From Clostridiales bacterium VE202-21 (lineage in GTDB: Bacteria; Bacillota; Clostridia; Lachnospirales; Lachnospiraceae), in the NCBI GenBank assembly GCA_000509105.1, contig BAIF02000066.1:124001-188000 (forward strand): a stretch of 64,000 bases of DNA. The letters are read 5' to 3'. Each line of letters opens with the position of its first letter. Position 1 is the stretch's first letter. Shown in pieces: positions 26,535-35,511 of this stretch. Position numbers and translations under genes: made by a program. The notes under the pieces were generated by a model. It was not told the DNA's origin and ran no database searches. It saw only the letters and a list, made by a program, of their open reading frames with translations.

Positions 26535-29003
26535 ATGAAACAGCTACATTTAATTTGTAATGCTCATTTGGATCCGGTATGGTTATGGAATTGGGAAGAT
26601 GGAATCGCGGCAGCGCTTTCAACATTTCGTACAGCGGCTAAATTCTGTGAGGATTATGATGGATTTATTTTTAATCATAATGAAGCAATATTATACCAGT
26701 GGGTAGAGGAATACGAGCCTGAGCTTTTCCATAAGATACAACAACTTGTAAAGGCGGGGAAGTGGCATATCATAGGAGGCTGGTATCTTCAGCCAGACTG
26801 TAATATGCCAAGCGGCGAGTCCTTGATTCGGCAGATTCAGGTTGGACGAAAGTATTTTTGGGAAAAATTTGGGGTTAAGCCGACTACGGCCATAAATTTT
26901 GATCCGTTTGGACACAGCAGAGGGCTGGTTCAAATTTTAAAGAAGAGTGGTTATGATTCTTATGTTTTTTGTCGTCCGCTGCAGGACAACTGTTTTCTTC
27001 CAAATGATGATTTTATTTGGTGCGGATTTGATGATTCTCAAATCATGGCTCACCGCTCCAGTGAACATTATAATTCCCTGTTGGGGAAGGCAGAGGAAAA
27101 GGCGCGAAAATGGATCACTGAACATGAGGAAACCGAAAACGGGCTTTTGCTGTGGGGCGTTGGTAATCATGGCGGCGGACCATCCAGAGTTGATATGGCC
27201 GGCCTAAAAAAAGTTATGGAAGAGCAGAGAGAACGTATAGTAAAACATTCGACCCCGGAACAATTTTTTGACGAAAGGAGAAAAGATGGTAACATATATC
27301 CGATTGTGGAAAAGGATTTAAACAGTTGGGCGATCGGTTGTTATACTTCACAAATACGTATAAAACAAAAGCACAGGCGATTGGAAAATGAACTTTTCAT
27401 GGTTGAAAGAATGTTTTCCCATGCTTGTTTACACGGGGATTTGGAATATCCATTAATAGATATACATACTGCACAGGAAGACTTATTGACAGCCCAGTTT
27501 CATGATATTCTTCCAGGCTCAGCAATTCCTGCGGTTGAAGAGGCGGGGCTTCGGCTTATGGACCATGGGCTGGAAATACTGTCAAAATTAAAAATAAAAG
27601 CTTTTTTCAAGCTGGCTGCAGGGCAGGCAGCTGCGAAGGAAGGGGAAATTCCCATTTTAATTTACAATCCACATCCGTATGAATTAGAAGGAATATTTGA
27701 ATGTGAATTTCAGCTACAGGATCAAAATTGGGATGATTTTTATGTTATACCTAGAGTTTTTCAGGGAGAACGGGAACTGTTATCACAAGTAGAAAAAGAA
27801 TCCTGTAATATTAATTTGGACTGGATCAAGAAGATTTCATTTTATGCAAAATTGAAGCCGTCTCAAATGAACCGTTTTGACTGCAGATTGGAAAATATAA
27901 AAGAAAAGCCAGATTTCAGTCTTGGTATAAAAGAAGATTACAAGTTCATAACAAAGGATTTAGAAGTAATTGTCAATGCGAAAACGGGACTTATAGACAG
28001 TTTGAAAGTATTTGGAAAAGAATTTGTAAAAGAGAATTCTTTCTGTCCAATTGTGCTGGAAGGTGACAATGACCCATGGAGAATGAGAGCCGACCGTTAT
28101 GGAGAAGAAGAAGGAAGATTTGTTCTTTTAGAAGATGAAAAGGGAAAACTCTATTCTGGAATCCAAAAAACAATCTCAAATGTCCGTGTGATTGAGGACG
28201 GAAAAGTTCGGACAGTAATTGAGGCAGTAATGGGATACGGGAGCTCATATCTGACAATGCATTACAAATTGCCAAAGAAAGGTTCTAAGATTGGAATCGA
28301 TGTGGCTGTCCAATGGGGGGAAAAGGGAAAAGTATTGAAGATGGAAATACCAACCACTTTGAAGAAGGGGATCTGTATGGGGGAAACTGCATATGGAGTT
28401 AAAGAGCTTACAGCAGATGGAAGTGAGATGGTTTCTCAAAGCTGGAATGGGATTTTTTCTGTAGAGGATGACATGGGCTTTACCATCATCAATGATGGCA
28501 TATATGGAAGTGACTATAAAGATGGCAGAATGCGGATGTCATTGATTCATTCGGCGGCATATTCAGCGCATCCGATAGAAGGAAGGGAATTACTTACAGA
28601 TGACAGAGCTATCCCCCGAATTGATCAAGGGGAACGTCATTTTCATTTTGAGGTGCAGCCAGGGTGCTGCACAGAGCGGCGAAAGTATATTAGCTCTGAT
28701 GCAGCGAGATTCAATCAGCCGCCGTTTGTCGTTTCTTTTTTCCCTTCTGGAGCAGGAAAAGAAGTGCAGCCGTCAGTTATAATTGAAAATAGGGAAATTA
28801 TACTGGGGGCTTTTTATAAACAAACAGAAAGTGAGGAATACACGTTAAGACTTTATAATTCCAGCGGCCATGCGGCGGAAACAAGAATAGAAATTCCATA
28901 TTTAGGATTTAAACAACAAATTTTGTTTGGAAAGTATGAGATAAAAACGTTTAAAATAAATGCAAAGGAGAAAATATTTATAGAGCGCTCCATGAGTAAT
29001 TAG
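26535..29003 (+). CDS. Glycoside hydrolase family 38 alpha-mannosidase
   Basis: An 822-residue GH38 enzyme. The zinc- and substrate-binding motifs are clear: NAHLDPVWLW (His11, Asp13), IIGGWYLQPDCNMPSGES, and NFDPFGHS with the nucleophile Asp123. A three-helix middle domain (QAEDLLTAQFHDILPGSA-like region at about 315-335, His near 329) and C-terminal beta-sandwich domains follow. There is no signal peptide, so it acts in the cytosol on imported manno-oligosaccharides or N-glycan pieces. It starts 79 bp after the isomerase with AGGTGG upstream. The next gene, a probable second glycosidase, starts 32 bp downstream. Confidence 0.92.
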   Translation: MKQLHLICNAHLDPVWLWNWEDGIAAALSTFRTAAKFCEDYDGFIFNHNEAILYQWVEEYEPELFHKIQQLVKAGKWHIIGGWYLQPDCNMPSGESLIRQIQVGRKYFWEKFGVKPTTAINFDPFGHSRGLVQILKKSGYDSYVFCRPLQDNCFLPNDDFIWCGFDDSQIMAHRSSEHYNSLLGKAEEKARKWITEHEETENGLLLWGVGNHGGGPSRVDMAGLKKVMEEQRERIVKHSTPEQFFDERRKDGNIYPIVEKDLNSWAIGCYTSQIRIKQKHRRLENELFMVERMFSHACLHGDLEYPLIDIHTAQEDLLTAQFHDILPGSAIPAVEEAGLRLMDHGLEILSKLKIKAFFKLAAGQAAAKEGEIPILIYNPHPYELEGIFECEFQLQDQNWDDFYVIPRVFQGERELLSQVEKESCNINLDWIKKISFYAKLKPSQMNRFDCRLENIKEKPDFSLGIKEDYKFITKDLEVIVNAKTGLIDSLKVFGKEFVKENSFCPIVLEGDNDPWRMRADRYGEEEGRFVLLEDEKGKLYSGIQKTISNVRVIEDGKVRTVIEAVMGYGSSYLTMHYKLPKKGSKIGIDVAVQWGEKGKVLKMEIPTTLKKGICMGETAYGVKELTADGSEMVSQSWNGIFSVEDDMGFTIINDGIYGSDYKDGRMRMSLIHSAAYSAHPIEGRELLTDDRAIPRIDQGERHFHFEVQPGCCTERRKYISSDAARFNQPPFVVSFFPSGAGKEVQPSVIIENREIILGAFYKQTESEEYTLRLYNSSGHAAETRIEIPYLGFKQQILFGKYEIKTFKINAKEKIFIERSMSN

Positions 29004-29035
29004 AATAATAGTAAAATCAAAAAGAGGGGAAAGAT

Positions 29036-30949
29036 ATGCTTCTGCTAAAATCTAATGATAATTTTTCAGTAATGCAATGTGAAAAAAAAGATACGATGTA
29101 TATAAAAGTAAACGCTGATGTTCAAGATACATATATTGAACTTTCTTATCAAGTAAATATGAGAATTACAGGTAATGAATATGTGCTTTTTCCTTCATGC
29201 TGTTATAAAGGGAATCAGTTTTCAGTCATGAAAAAGAACTATCCTCCTATGTTTACAGAAGAAGAGGCTGATGTAAACATAGAGAATATAATTACCGATG
29301 TTCCGCGGTTAAAGAAAGACGGAAAAGGGAAAATTGAGATAACTACTGGAGATGTGAGCGTTCCATGTGTAGCAGTATATTCAAATGAGGAAAAGAAGGC
29401 GGCCTTTCTATATACGATACAAGAGATTGATGGAATTAATCTTGGTTTATCTTATGAAAATGGACAAATTGGAATTACTTATCCACATATGAGAAGAAAT
29501 AGTATTTATAGATGGCCCTTTATGAGGAAGGAAGAAGATCGGGGACGTGCTTTTAATAAAGGATGCAAAATAGAAATTCCATATAAAATATTTGAATTTC
29601 CCTGTAGAGATATACAAGAATTTTTTCAGTTCTTTTTCACAAATAGGAAATGCATGGGGTTGCCATCGGACAGGCCGGAGACACTTCCATTTGATAAGCA
29701 GGTGAAAATACAAATAGAAAAATTTAATAAAATGAATTGGAGGGCGGAAGGTGGCTTTTACGGCGTTGGAACAGTAGAAGAACCAGGGCAGATGTGGCAG
29801 CTTGGTTGGGTAGGGGGAGGGGCAGCTTCCTACGCATTGATGAAATTGGGAGGGGCGCTGGAGTGGAAACGAGGAATATGTACATTAGAGCATATTTTTA
29901 AAACACAGCTGGAAAGCGGTTTTTTTATGGATGAATGTGATTCTTCTGGAAATCCTGCCAGCAATCCAACAAGTGCATCCGAAAAATGGCATCTGATTAG
30001 AAGAAGCGCAGATACGTTATATTTTCTATTTAAGCATTTTGGTTTGATGAAGGAACGGAATGTTAAGATTCCAGAGCCGTTTTTGGAAGGAACGAAAAAA
30101 TTAGCAGATGCATTTGTAAAAATGTGGGATACATATGGACAATTTGGGCAGTTTATTAATCGTAATTCGGGCTGCATTGTAGTAGGCGGATCGACTGCAG
30201 GCGCATTAGTTCCAGGGGCGCTGGCATCTGCATATCAATTCTTTTCTGATGAGAGATATCTGAGAGTGTCGAGAGAAAGTGCGGATATGTATTGGGATAA
30301 ATTTGTAATGGAAGGCTTTACAACAGGAGGACCGGGAGAAGTACTCCAGTGTCCTGACAGCGAATCAGCTTTTGCGCTGCTGGAAAGTTATGTAGTTCTT
30401 TATGAAGTGATTCAAGAAGAAAAGTGGCTGGAATATGCAAAGCATATGGTGAATTTTTGCAGCAGCTGGGTTGTCTCATATAATTACAAATTTCCAAAAA
30501 ACTGTGAATTTGAAAGAAAGGATATGAAGACGGTAGGCGCTGTATTTGCTAACGTACAAAATAAACATGCAGCCCCAGGAATATGTACGTTATCAGGGGA
30601 TAGCTTATTTAAGGTGTATAAGTGGACAAAAAATCCCATGTATTTGGAGCTTGCCAAAGACGTCACCTTAACAATTAGCCAGTATATGTCTACAGATAAA
30701 CGGCCAATTTATTCGTGGGATGTACCGAAGGATGCCGCCCTGTTAGATGATGATTCAGTTAAGGCAGAGCCGGAAAAACTGCCGCAGGGCTATATTTGTG
30801 AGCGAGTCAATATGTCAGACTGGGAAAGCGAAAGGTGTATCGGGGGCGTCTTTAACGGAAGCTGCTGGCCGGAGACAAGTAACTTACTGGTATTAGCTGA
30901 GGTAATTGGGGAGAAGAAACTTGAAACTCCGGGAGCAACAAAAAGGTAA
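29036..30949 (+). CDS. Large uncharacterised protein, probable cytosolic glycosidase of the (alpha/alpha)6 type
   Basis: A 637-residue protein that I could not assign to a named family. Residues 1-200 are rich in predicted beta strands (a beta-sandwich); from about 215 to 625 there are repeated helix pairs, as in six-hairpin glycosidases, with blocks such as GGFYGVGTVEEPGQMWQLGWVGGG, FTTGGPGEVLQCPDSESAFALLESY and the closing NGSCWPETSNLLVLAEV. Candidate acidic catalytic residues lie in EEPGQ, ECDSSG and CPDSES. There is no signal peptide. It is the last gene of the long operon, directly after the GH38 enzyme, so a role in trimming the same imported glycan is likely but inferred. Confidence 0.6.
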   Translation: MLLLKSNDNFSVMQCEKKDTMYIKVNADVQDTYIELSYQVNMRITGNEYVLFPSCCYKGNQFSVMKKNYPPMFTEEEADVNIENIITDVPRLKKDGKGKIEITTGDVSVPCVAVYSNEEKKAAFLYTIQEIDGINLGLSYENGQIGITYPHMRRNSIYRWPFMRKEEDRGRAFNKGCKIEIPYKIFEFPCRDIQEFFQFFFTNRKCMGLPSDRPETLPFDKQVKIQIEKFNKMNWRAEGGFYGVGTVEEPGQMWQLGWVGGGAASYALMKLGGALEWKRGICTLEHIFKTQLESGFFMDECDSSGNPASNPTSASEKWHLIRRSADTLYFLFKHFGLMKERNVKIPEPFLEGTKKLADAFVKMWDTYGQFGQFINRNSGCIVVGGSTAGALVPGALASAYQFFSDERYLRVSRESADMYWDKFVMEGFTTGGPGEVLQCPDSESAFALLESYVVLYEVIQEEKWLEYAKHMVNFCSSWVVSYNYKFPKNCEFERKDMKTVGAVFANVQNKHAAPGICTLSGDSLFKVYKWTKNPMYLELAKDVTLTISQYMSTDKRPIYSWDVPKDAALLDDDSVKAEPEKLPQGYICERVNMSDWESERCIGGVFNGSCWPETSNLLVLAEVIGEKKLETPGATKR

Positions 30950-31293
30950 GATGGTCGGACCGGAGATTTGAAACCCGTTTTGATGATCCGGAATAAGGGG
31001 CTAAAACCGTCGCCAATAAAAACGTAAACTGTTAAAAAAGGATAGCTGAGGCCATCCTTTTTTTAGTAAGAGTAAATATTTTTGACATTCTATGGATCAT
31101 CACTACTTTTAAAGCCCTATAATATTTTATTAACTGAATCCAATGATTGACAATTGAACTGAAATCATTAATAATAGTGTTAGCTGTATTACAGCATACA
31201 AGGATCAAATGCATTTAATTAAAATCCCGGCACCAATCTGGATTTATTAATATGCATGACGAATAAAAACTATGGATCATGGGAGGTAGCAGG
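30950..31293. other. Gene-less stretch between the two glycan loci
   Basis: These 344 bases hold the end of the long operon, a good terminator at 31034-31064 and an AT-rich segment before the GntR gene. The part at 30950-31020 is more GC-rich, with a TCCGG/CCGGA pair (30957-30995 area) that could fold. No coding frame of note was seen. Confidence 0.5.
31034..31064 (+). terminator. Terminator of the long URO-D/GH38 operon
   Basis: AAAAAAGGATAGC at 31034-31046 pairs with GCCATCCTTTTTT starting at 31051, with one mismatch, and ends in a seven-T tract. It separates the 14.9-30.9 kb operon from the GntR gene. Confidence 0.85.
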
Positions 31294-31980
31294 ATGGGGA
31301 TTAAGCCGATTAAAAGGGTTAATGTAGGTGAACAAGTATTATTACAGTTAAAGAAGATGCTGATTGATGGCGAGTGGGCGCCTGGAAGCAAAATTCCATC
31401 AGAAAATGAATTGGCGGAGCTGTTTGAAGTAAGCAGGATTACTGTACGGCAGGCTTTGCAGAAGCTGAATGCATTAGGATTGATCGAAACAAGGCTTGGT
31501 GATGGTTCATATGTCAGGAATCTGGATATCGGAGATAGTATGAATGCTTTGATACCTGTTATGTATTTAGGAGACCAGTCAGATGCACAGGTGTTTGAAT
31601 TCAGGCAGATCATTGAAACAGGCTGTACAAAGCTGGCCGTGAACCGGGCAACGAAAAAAGATATTGAAGAACTAAAGATTATTCTAGCAGAAATGGTGGG
31701 GTGCAAAGATAAATCTGATATCAAAGGGTTTAGCAAGGCAGATCTAAAGTTCCACTTTAAGATCGCCCAGATTACAAGGAATGCGCTTTTCATAAAAACA
31801 AATAGTATTTTGCAGGATGTTTTAGAGCAGTCAATGGATACTGTAATTGATAAAATGGGGTTTGAGAACGGTATTTATTATCATCAGCAGATTATAAAAG
31901 CATTTGAAAACCGTAATGAGGAAGAGGCTGTAAAAATGATGAATGCACACATTGAAAAGAATTATGAATATTTCAACTGA
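31294..31980 (+). CDS. GntR-family regulator, FadR/FCD type
   Basis: A 228-residue regulator: winged helix at residues 12-75 (LKKMLIDGEWAPGSKIPSENELAELFEVSRITVRQALQKL, GLIETRLGDGSYV in shorter blocks) and an all-helical FCD ligand domain (EFRQIIETGCTKLAV, FHFKIAQITRN, HHQQIIKAFENRNEEEAV) with His residues that usually bind a metal near a carboxylic acid effector. ATG 31294 has GGGAGG at eight bases; the in-frame Met at 31279 lacks a site. It precedes the importer gene at 32283, whose promoter carries a near-perfect 19-bp palindrome at the expected start point (32082-32100), so it probably represses that operon in response to a sugar acid. Confidence 0.88.
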   Translation: MGIKPIKRVNVGEQVLLQLKKMLIDGEWAPGSKIPSENELAELFEVSRITVRQALQKLNALGLIETRLGDGSYVRNLDIGDSMNALIPVMYLGDQSDAQVFEFRQIIETGCTKLAVNRATKKDIEELKIILAEMVGCKDKSDIKGFSKADLKFHFKIAQITRNALFIKTNSILQDVLEQSMDTVIDKMGFENGIYYHQQIIKAFENRNEEEAVKMMNAHIEKNYEYFN

Positions 31981-32051
31981 AAGAGAAACCGAATACTAAC
32001 AAAAATGGATTGTGCAATATACCCAAAAATAGATTTGATAAAATAAATATA

Positions 32052-32080
32052 TTGAAAAAAATGATAGTGTATGTTATACT
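32052..32080 (+). promoter_or_regulatory. Sigma-A promoter of the second importer operon
   Basis: TTGAAA at 32052-32057, 17-bp spacer, TATACT at 32075-32080. The predicted start point falls at about 32086-32088, inside the palindrome at 32082-32100. The resulting leader is about 195 nt long. Confidence 0.7.
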
Positions 32081-32081
32081 C

Positions 32082-32100
32082 ATACCTGTAATACAAGTAT
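32082..32100. promoter_or_regulatory. Predicted GntR operator at the transcription start
   Basis: ATACCTGTAATACAAGTAT is a 19-bp near-perfect palindrome (mismatches only at positions 5/15 and the centre) with the TGT..ACA core common to FCD-type GntR operators. It starts two bases after the -10 box, a position that blocks promoter escape. The GntR gene at 31294 is the obvious binder. Confidence 0.65.
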
Positions 32101-32148
32101 CAACTAACAACAATCAAATAACAGATTGGTGTTCAGGAGCTATCAGTT

Positions 32149-32158
32149 CAAACGTTTG
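32149..32158. promoter_or_regulatory. cre/LacI-like palindrome in the importer leader
   Basis: CAAACGTTTG is a perfect 10-bp palindrome with the central ACGT found in catabolite-repression (CcpA) and other LacI-family sites. It lies about 60 bp downstream of the predicted start, where a bound repressor would act as a roadblock. A weaker similar site, GAAAACGGTTTAC, lies at about 32211-32224. Confidence 0.35.
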
Positions 32159-32282
32159 GCAGACTTATTTGTGAGAGTTTAACAGAAGGGAGGAGAGGCT
32201 TTAAGAGTAGGGAAAACGGTTTACAGCGACATACAGATGATTTGTATAAAGGCACTTTTTAAAGGAAAAGGAGGAGAATAGA

Positions 32283-33647
32283 ATGAAAAAAAGAATGAGA
32301 CGTATTATAGCTTGTCTTCTGTCAGTCTCCGTATTAGTCGGGCTGTGCGCATGCGGAAGCGGAAAAAAAGAGGAAAAAGCGCAGGGAGATATTGCGGATG
32401 CAGGGTATGATATTGATGCAATGGAAGTAGAAGAAACAACTGTAAAATTATATCATCGTATCAATGCTGACGGCGGAGATGCGGAGAGTGAATATTTTAT
32501 TGATAAGGTGAATGAGTGGAATGAATCCAATAATGGCATTACAATCGAGCCGATTTTTATTATGAAAGAAAATGACTACCTCGACAGGCTTTCAACAGAT
32601 CTCGCATCAGGAGACGCGCCGGACATCTTTATGCAGTATGGAGGAACCAACTGCCTGGACTATGTAGAATCTGACATTGTATTAAACCTTGAGCCATATT
32701 TTGAAGCTGATCCGGATTGGTACAATGGAATTGTAAAAGCGAATTGGAATATGGTCGATTATGGAAGATATGGGCATGAAGGTCTTTATGGCGCGCCATG
32801 GTCAGCATTTGAACTTCTTTTATACTATAACGAGGAATATTTAGATAAATGTAATCTGGAAGTCCCCAAGAGCTGGGAGGAACTTGTGAATTGCTGTGAA
32901 GTGCTGAAGAACAATGGCTATCAGCCTTTTATGGTAGGGGAATCTGATAATTACCGGTATGGGCATCTTCTGAGTGCAATGGCGGTAAAGTCATATGGAC
33001 CAGATTTTGAAAATGAGCTGGCAGAAAGAAAGTTTACATATGAAAGTCCTGAAATCGTCAGCCTGATTCAGGAGATTAAAAATATGCAGGACAAAGGATA
33101 CTTTGGAGAAAATGTTTTAAGTGTTGACGTAAATGCAGAACGTTCCTATTTTGGCGCAGGTGACTGTGCATTCATGATCGACCTATCCAGGGGCGGGGCA
33201 TTGCTGTCTGATTCCGAGTGCTTTAAAAAGCAGACAATCCATGCGACTAAGATACCATACTTTGATGCTCAATATGAAACGGCCAATATGGGAGGCGCTT
33301 CTCAGAACTATTTTATCTGTACAATGAATAAATCAGTAAACCAGATTAAGGCTTCCTTAAAAGTGGTGAAATGGCTGACAAGCCAGGAGTTTGTTGATGG
33401 TTTGGTAAAAGAGTATGCGAATACATATTCCGTAATCCCATCAGAAGGCATTATTGATAACTATATGTTTGAGGAGTGTAATGAGTTGATGTCCCAAACA
33501 GAGGCCTATGTTGCGGAACTGGCACAGGCAAGTACAAATACGGCGGAACTCACAGTGGTAAGAAATGCCCTCCAGCTATTGGGAAGCGGTTCATCAGCCG
33601 AAGAGGTAAGTAAAGAGATTATGGATAACCTGGCAAATTACGAATAA
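32283..33647 (+). CDS. CUT1 sugar ABC transporter substrate-binding lipoprotein
   Basis: A 454-residue binding protein with a lipoprotein signal (KKRMRRIIACLLSVSVLVG, lipobox LCAC). The mature part has EWNESNNGITIEPIF, DIFMQYGGTNCLDYV, LYGAPWSAFELLLYYNEEY, CAFMIDLSRGG and WLTSQEFVDGLVKEYA. GGAGGAGAATAG precedes the ATG. It opens the GntR-controlled operon: binding protein, two permeases, GH29 enzyme. A large hairpin right after its stop (33648-33705) may give it a higher transcript level than the permeases. The ligand is probably a fucose-containing or related oligosaccharide, inferred only from the GH29 neighbour. Confidence 0.9.
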   Translation: MKKRMRRIIACLLSVSVLVGLCACGSGKKEEKAQGDIADAGYDIDAMEVEETTVKLYHRINADGGDAESEYFIDKVNEWNESNNGITIEPIFIMKENDYLDRLSTDLASGDAPDIFMQYGGTNCLDYVESDIVLNLEPYFEADPDWYNGIVKANWNMVDYGRYGHEGLYGAPWSAFELLLYYNEEYLDKCNLEVPKSWEELVNCCEVLKNNGYQPFMVGESDNYRYGHLLSAMAVKSYGPDFENELAERKFTYESPEIVSLIQEIKNMQDKGYFGENVLSVDVNAERSYFGAGDCAFMIDLSRGGALLSDSECFKKQTIHATKIPYFDAQYETANMGGASQNYFICTMNKSVNQIKASLKVVKWLTSQEFVDGLVKEYANTYSVIPSEGIIDNYMFEECNELMSQTEAYVAELAQASTNTAELTVVRNALQLLGSGSSAEEVSKEIMDNLANYE

Positions 33648-33705
33648 GAAGAGGAAGGGCCTCCATGAAAAGTGTGGCTGCATGGCAGAAATGGAGGTCC
33701 TCTTC
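33648..33705 (+). other. Intercistronic hairpin after the binding-protein gene
   Basis: GAAGAGGA...CCTCCAT at 33648-33667 pairs with ATGGAGGTCCTCTTC at 33691-33705, with one four-base bulge. It is not followed by a T run, so it looks like an mRNA-stabilising or partial attenuation structure between a highly expressed binding protein and its permeases, as is usual in such operons. Confidence 0.6.
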
Positions 33706-33775
33706 ATAGAGAATTTGAATTGTGATATCCATTCCGGCTTCATTGGCTGAATGTATTCATATGAGGAGGAAAAGT

Positions 33776-34651
33776 ATGAAAAGAAAGGACTACTGGATTG
33801 CTGCGGTGTTTTTACTTCCGGCAATTTCGCTTCTTGTTATATTTGTAATATATCCTATTATCAGTAATGCCATATTATCATTTCAGTCCTGGAATGGGAT
33901 ATTTAGTGTTAAAAAGTCTTTTGTTGGTATAGAAAACTACAGATTCATTTTTTCAGATAAAACTTTTTGGCGTTCACTGGGAAACGCGGGGATATTTCTT
34001 ATAGTGGGCTTTTTTATACAGATGCCGCTTTCATATGGCTTGGCTCTTCTGGTAACATCTAAGATCAGGGGGAAAAACCTTTTTAGAACCGTTTATTATC
34101 TTCCGGTAATTCTGGGGACTACGATTGTTGCTGTTATGTGGAAGAACCTTATTAACCCAAACTATGGGGCTATTATGGAGATTATCCGTAACCTGGGCCT
34201 GCAGTCCATGGATTTTGACTGGCTGAACACCCCAGGGTTAAATGTATGGATTGTTGCTTTAGTAAACTGCTGGAAGTCGGCTGCCTATAATATGCTGATT
34301 TTCTGTTCCGGCCTGGTGACAATTCCGGAAGCACTTAATGAGGCGGCAGTCATAGACGGCTGCTCGGCATGGCAGAGAATCCGCTATATTACGCTTCCTT
34401 TATGTAAAAATTCTTTTAAGGTCTATTCAATCTTATGTATTACAGGCTGTATCAAGCAATTTGATATGATTTGGGCTATGACAGGCGGAGGTCCGAATGC
34501 GGCCAGTTCCACCCCTGGAATCCTGCTGTATTTAAATGCCTATTCCTTTAAATTGATGGGGCGCAGTGCAGCGATCGCAATGATACTCTTAATACTGGGA
34601 GTAGTTTTAAGTATCTGCTGCAACAAGATATTTAAGCAGGAAGAATATTGA
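33776..34651 (+). CDS. CUT1 sugar ABC permease (MalF/UgpA type)
   Basis: A 291-residue permease with six helices; the first helix begins AAVFLLPAISLLVIFVIYPI and the EAA loop reads NEAAVIDGCSAWQRIRYITLP. The conserved MTGGGPNAASST follows. ATG 33776 has GAGGAGG at seven bases; the longer frame from 33722 has no site. It forms the channel with the next gene and takes the ligand of the 32283 lipoprotein into the cell. No ATPase is encoded nearby. Confidence 0.9.
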   Translation: MKRKDYWIAAVFLLPAISLLVIFVIYPIISNAILSFQSWNGIFSVKKSFVGIENYRFIFSDKTFWRSLGNAGIFLIVGFFIQMPLSYGLALLVTSKIRGKNLFRTVYYLPVILGTTIVAVMWKNLINPNYGAIMEIIRNLGLQSMDFDWLNTPGLNVWIVALVNCWKSAAYNMLIFCSGLVTIPEALNEAAVIDGCSAWQRIRYITLPLCKNSFKVYSILCITGCIKQFDMIWAMTGGGPNAASSTPGILLYLNAYSFKLMGRSAAIAMILLILGVVLSICCNKIFKQEEY

Positions 34652-34665
34652 GAGGGGGTATAAGA

Positions 34666-35496
34666 GTGAAAAGAAGAAGTTGGAAAAAACTGATATTATA
34701 TGCAATAGCCGGAGTCTGGCTTCTTGCGACAATTATTCCATTACTGTATGTATTTATTTCGTCATTTAAGACAAATGATGAGATGTATCGAAGCGCGTTG
34801 AATCTGCCGATACACTGGAAAATAGAGAATTATGTGGTGGCGAATGAGTTGGGACATTCCTTCCGTTCGATTGGGAATTCACTGCTTGTGGCATTGTCGA
34901 CAACAGTGATAGAAGTAATCGTAGCAATGATGGCAGCCTATGCGATTTCAAGGAAAAGAAATATTTTCTTTGCGAGACATGCTTACATGCTATTTGTAGT
35001 AGGAGTCATGGTACCGATCCATTCAACATTAATTCCCATATCATCTATGGCCGCAAGCTGGGGTCTGAAAAATAATTTCGCTTACCTTGTTTTAGTTTAT
35101 GTATGCTTTAATCTTGCACAGGGAATCTTTCTGTTCACCGGATTTCTGGACTCTGTCAGCAGAGAGATTGATGAGGCGGCTATTATAGATGGGTGTAGTG
35201 ATTTTCGGTTATTACGTTCTGTTTTACTGCCAATATGCAAGCCGATTATTGCTACAGAAGCGATTTTCTCTTTTATCTATGCATACGGTGAACTTGTTTT
35301 CTCACTTACGCTGATTTCTGATCCGGCCAAGTATACAGTTCCAAGGGCGATGCTGTCCTTTTGGGGAGAATTTTCGGCGCAGATGGGACCGCAGTACGCT
35401 TTTATTATTTTATCGGTTATTCCAGTCATTATTATATATGTATTATTCCATAATCAAATCCAGAGCGGCGTTATGTCCGGCGCAGTTAAAGGATAG
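34666..35496 (+). CDS. CUT1 sugar ABC permease (MalG/UgpE type)
   Basis: A 276-residue partner permease: FISSFKTNDEMYRSAL after the first helix and the EAA loop DEAAIIDGCSDFRLLRSVLLP, ending QSGVMSGAVKG. GTG 34666 is chosen because AGAGGGGG lies seven bases before it; the TTG at 34648 would overlap the preceding gene without its own site. The GH29 gene starts 15 bp after its stop, so uptake and hydrolysis are coupled. Confidence 0.88.
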   Translation: MKRRSWKKLILYAIAGVWLLATIIPLLYVFISSFKTNDEMYRSALNLPIHWKIENYVVANELGHSFRSIGNSLLVALSTTVIEVIVAMMAAYAISRKRNIFFARHAYMLFVVGVMVPIHSTLIPISSMAASWGLKNNFAYLVLVYVCFNLAQGIFLFTGFLDSVSREIDEAAIIDGCSDFRLLRSVLLPICKPIIATEAIFSFIYAYGELVFSLTLISDPAKYTVPRAMLSFWGEFSAQMGPQYAFIILSVIPVIIIYVLFHNQIQSGVMSGAVKG

Positions 35497-35511
35497 AAGG
35501 AGGAAAGGAAA

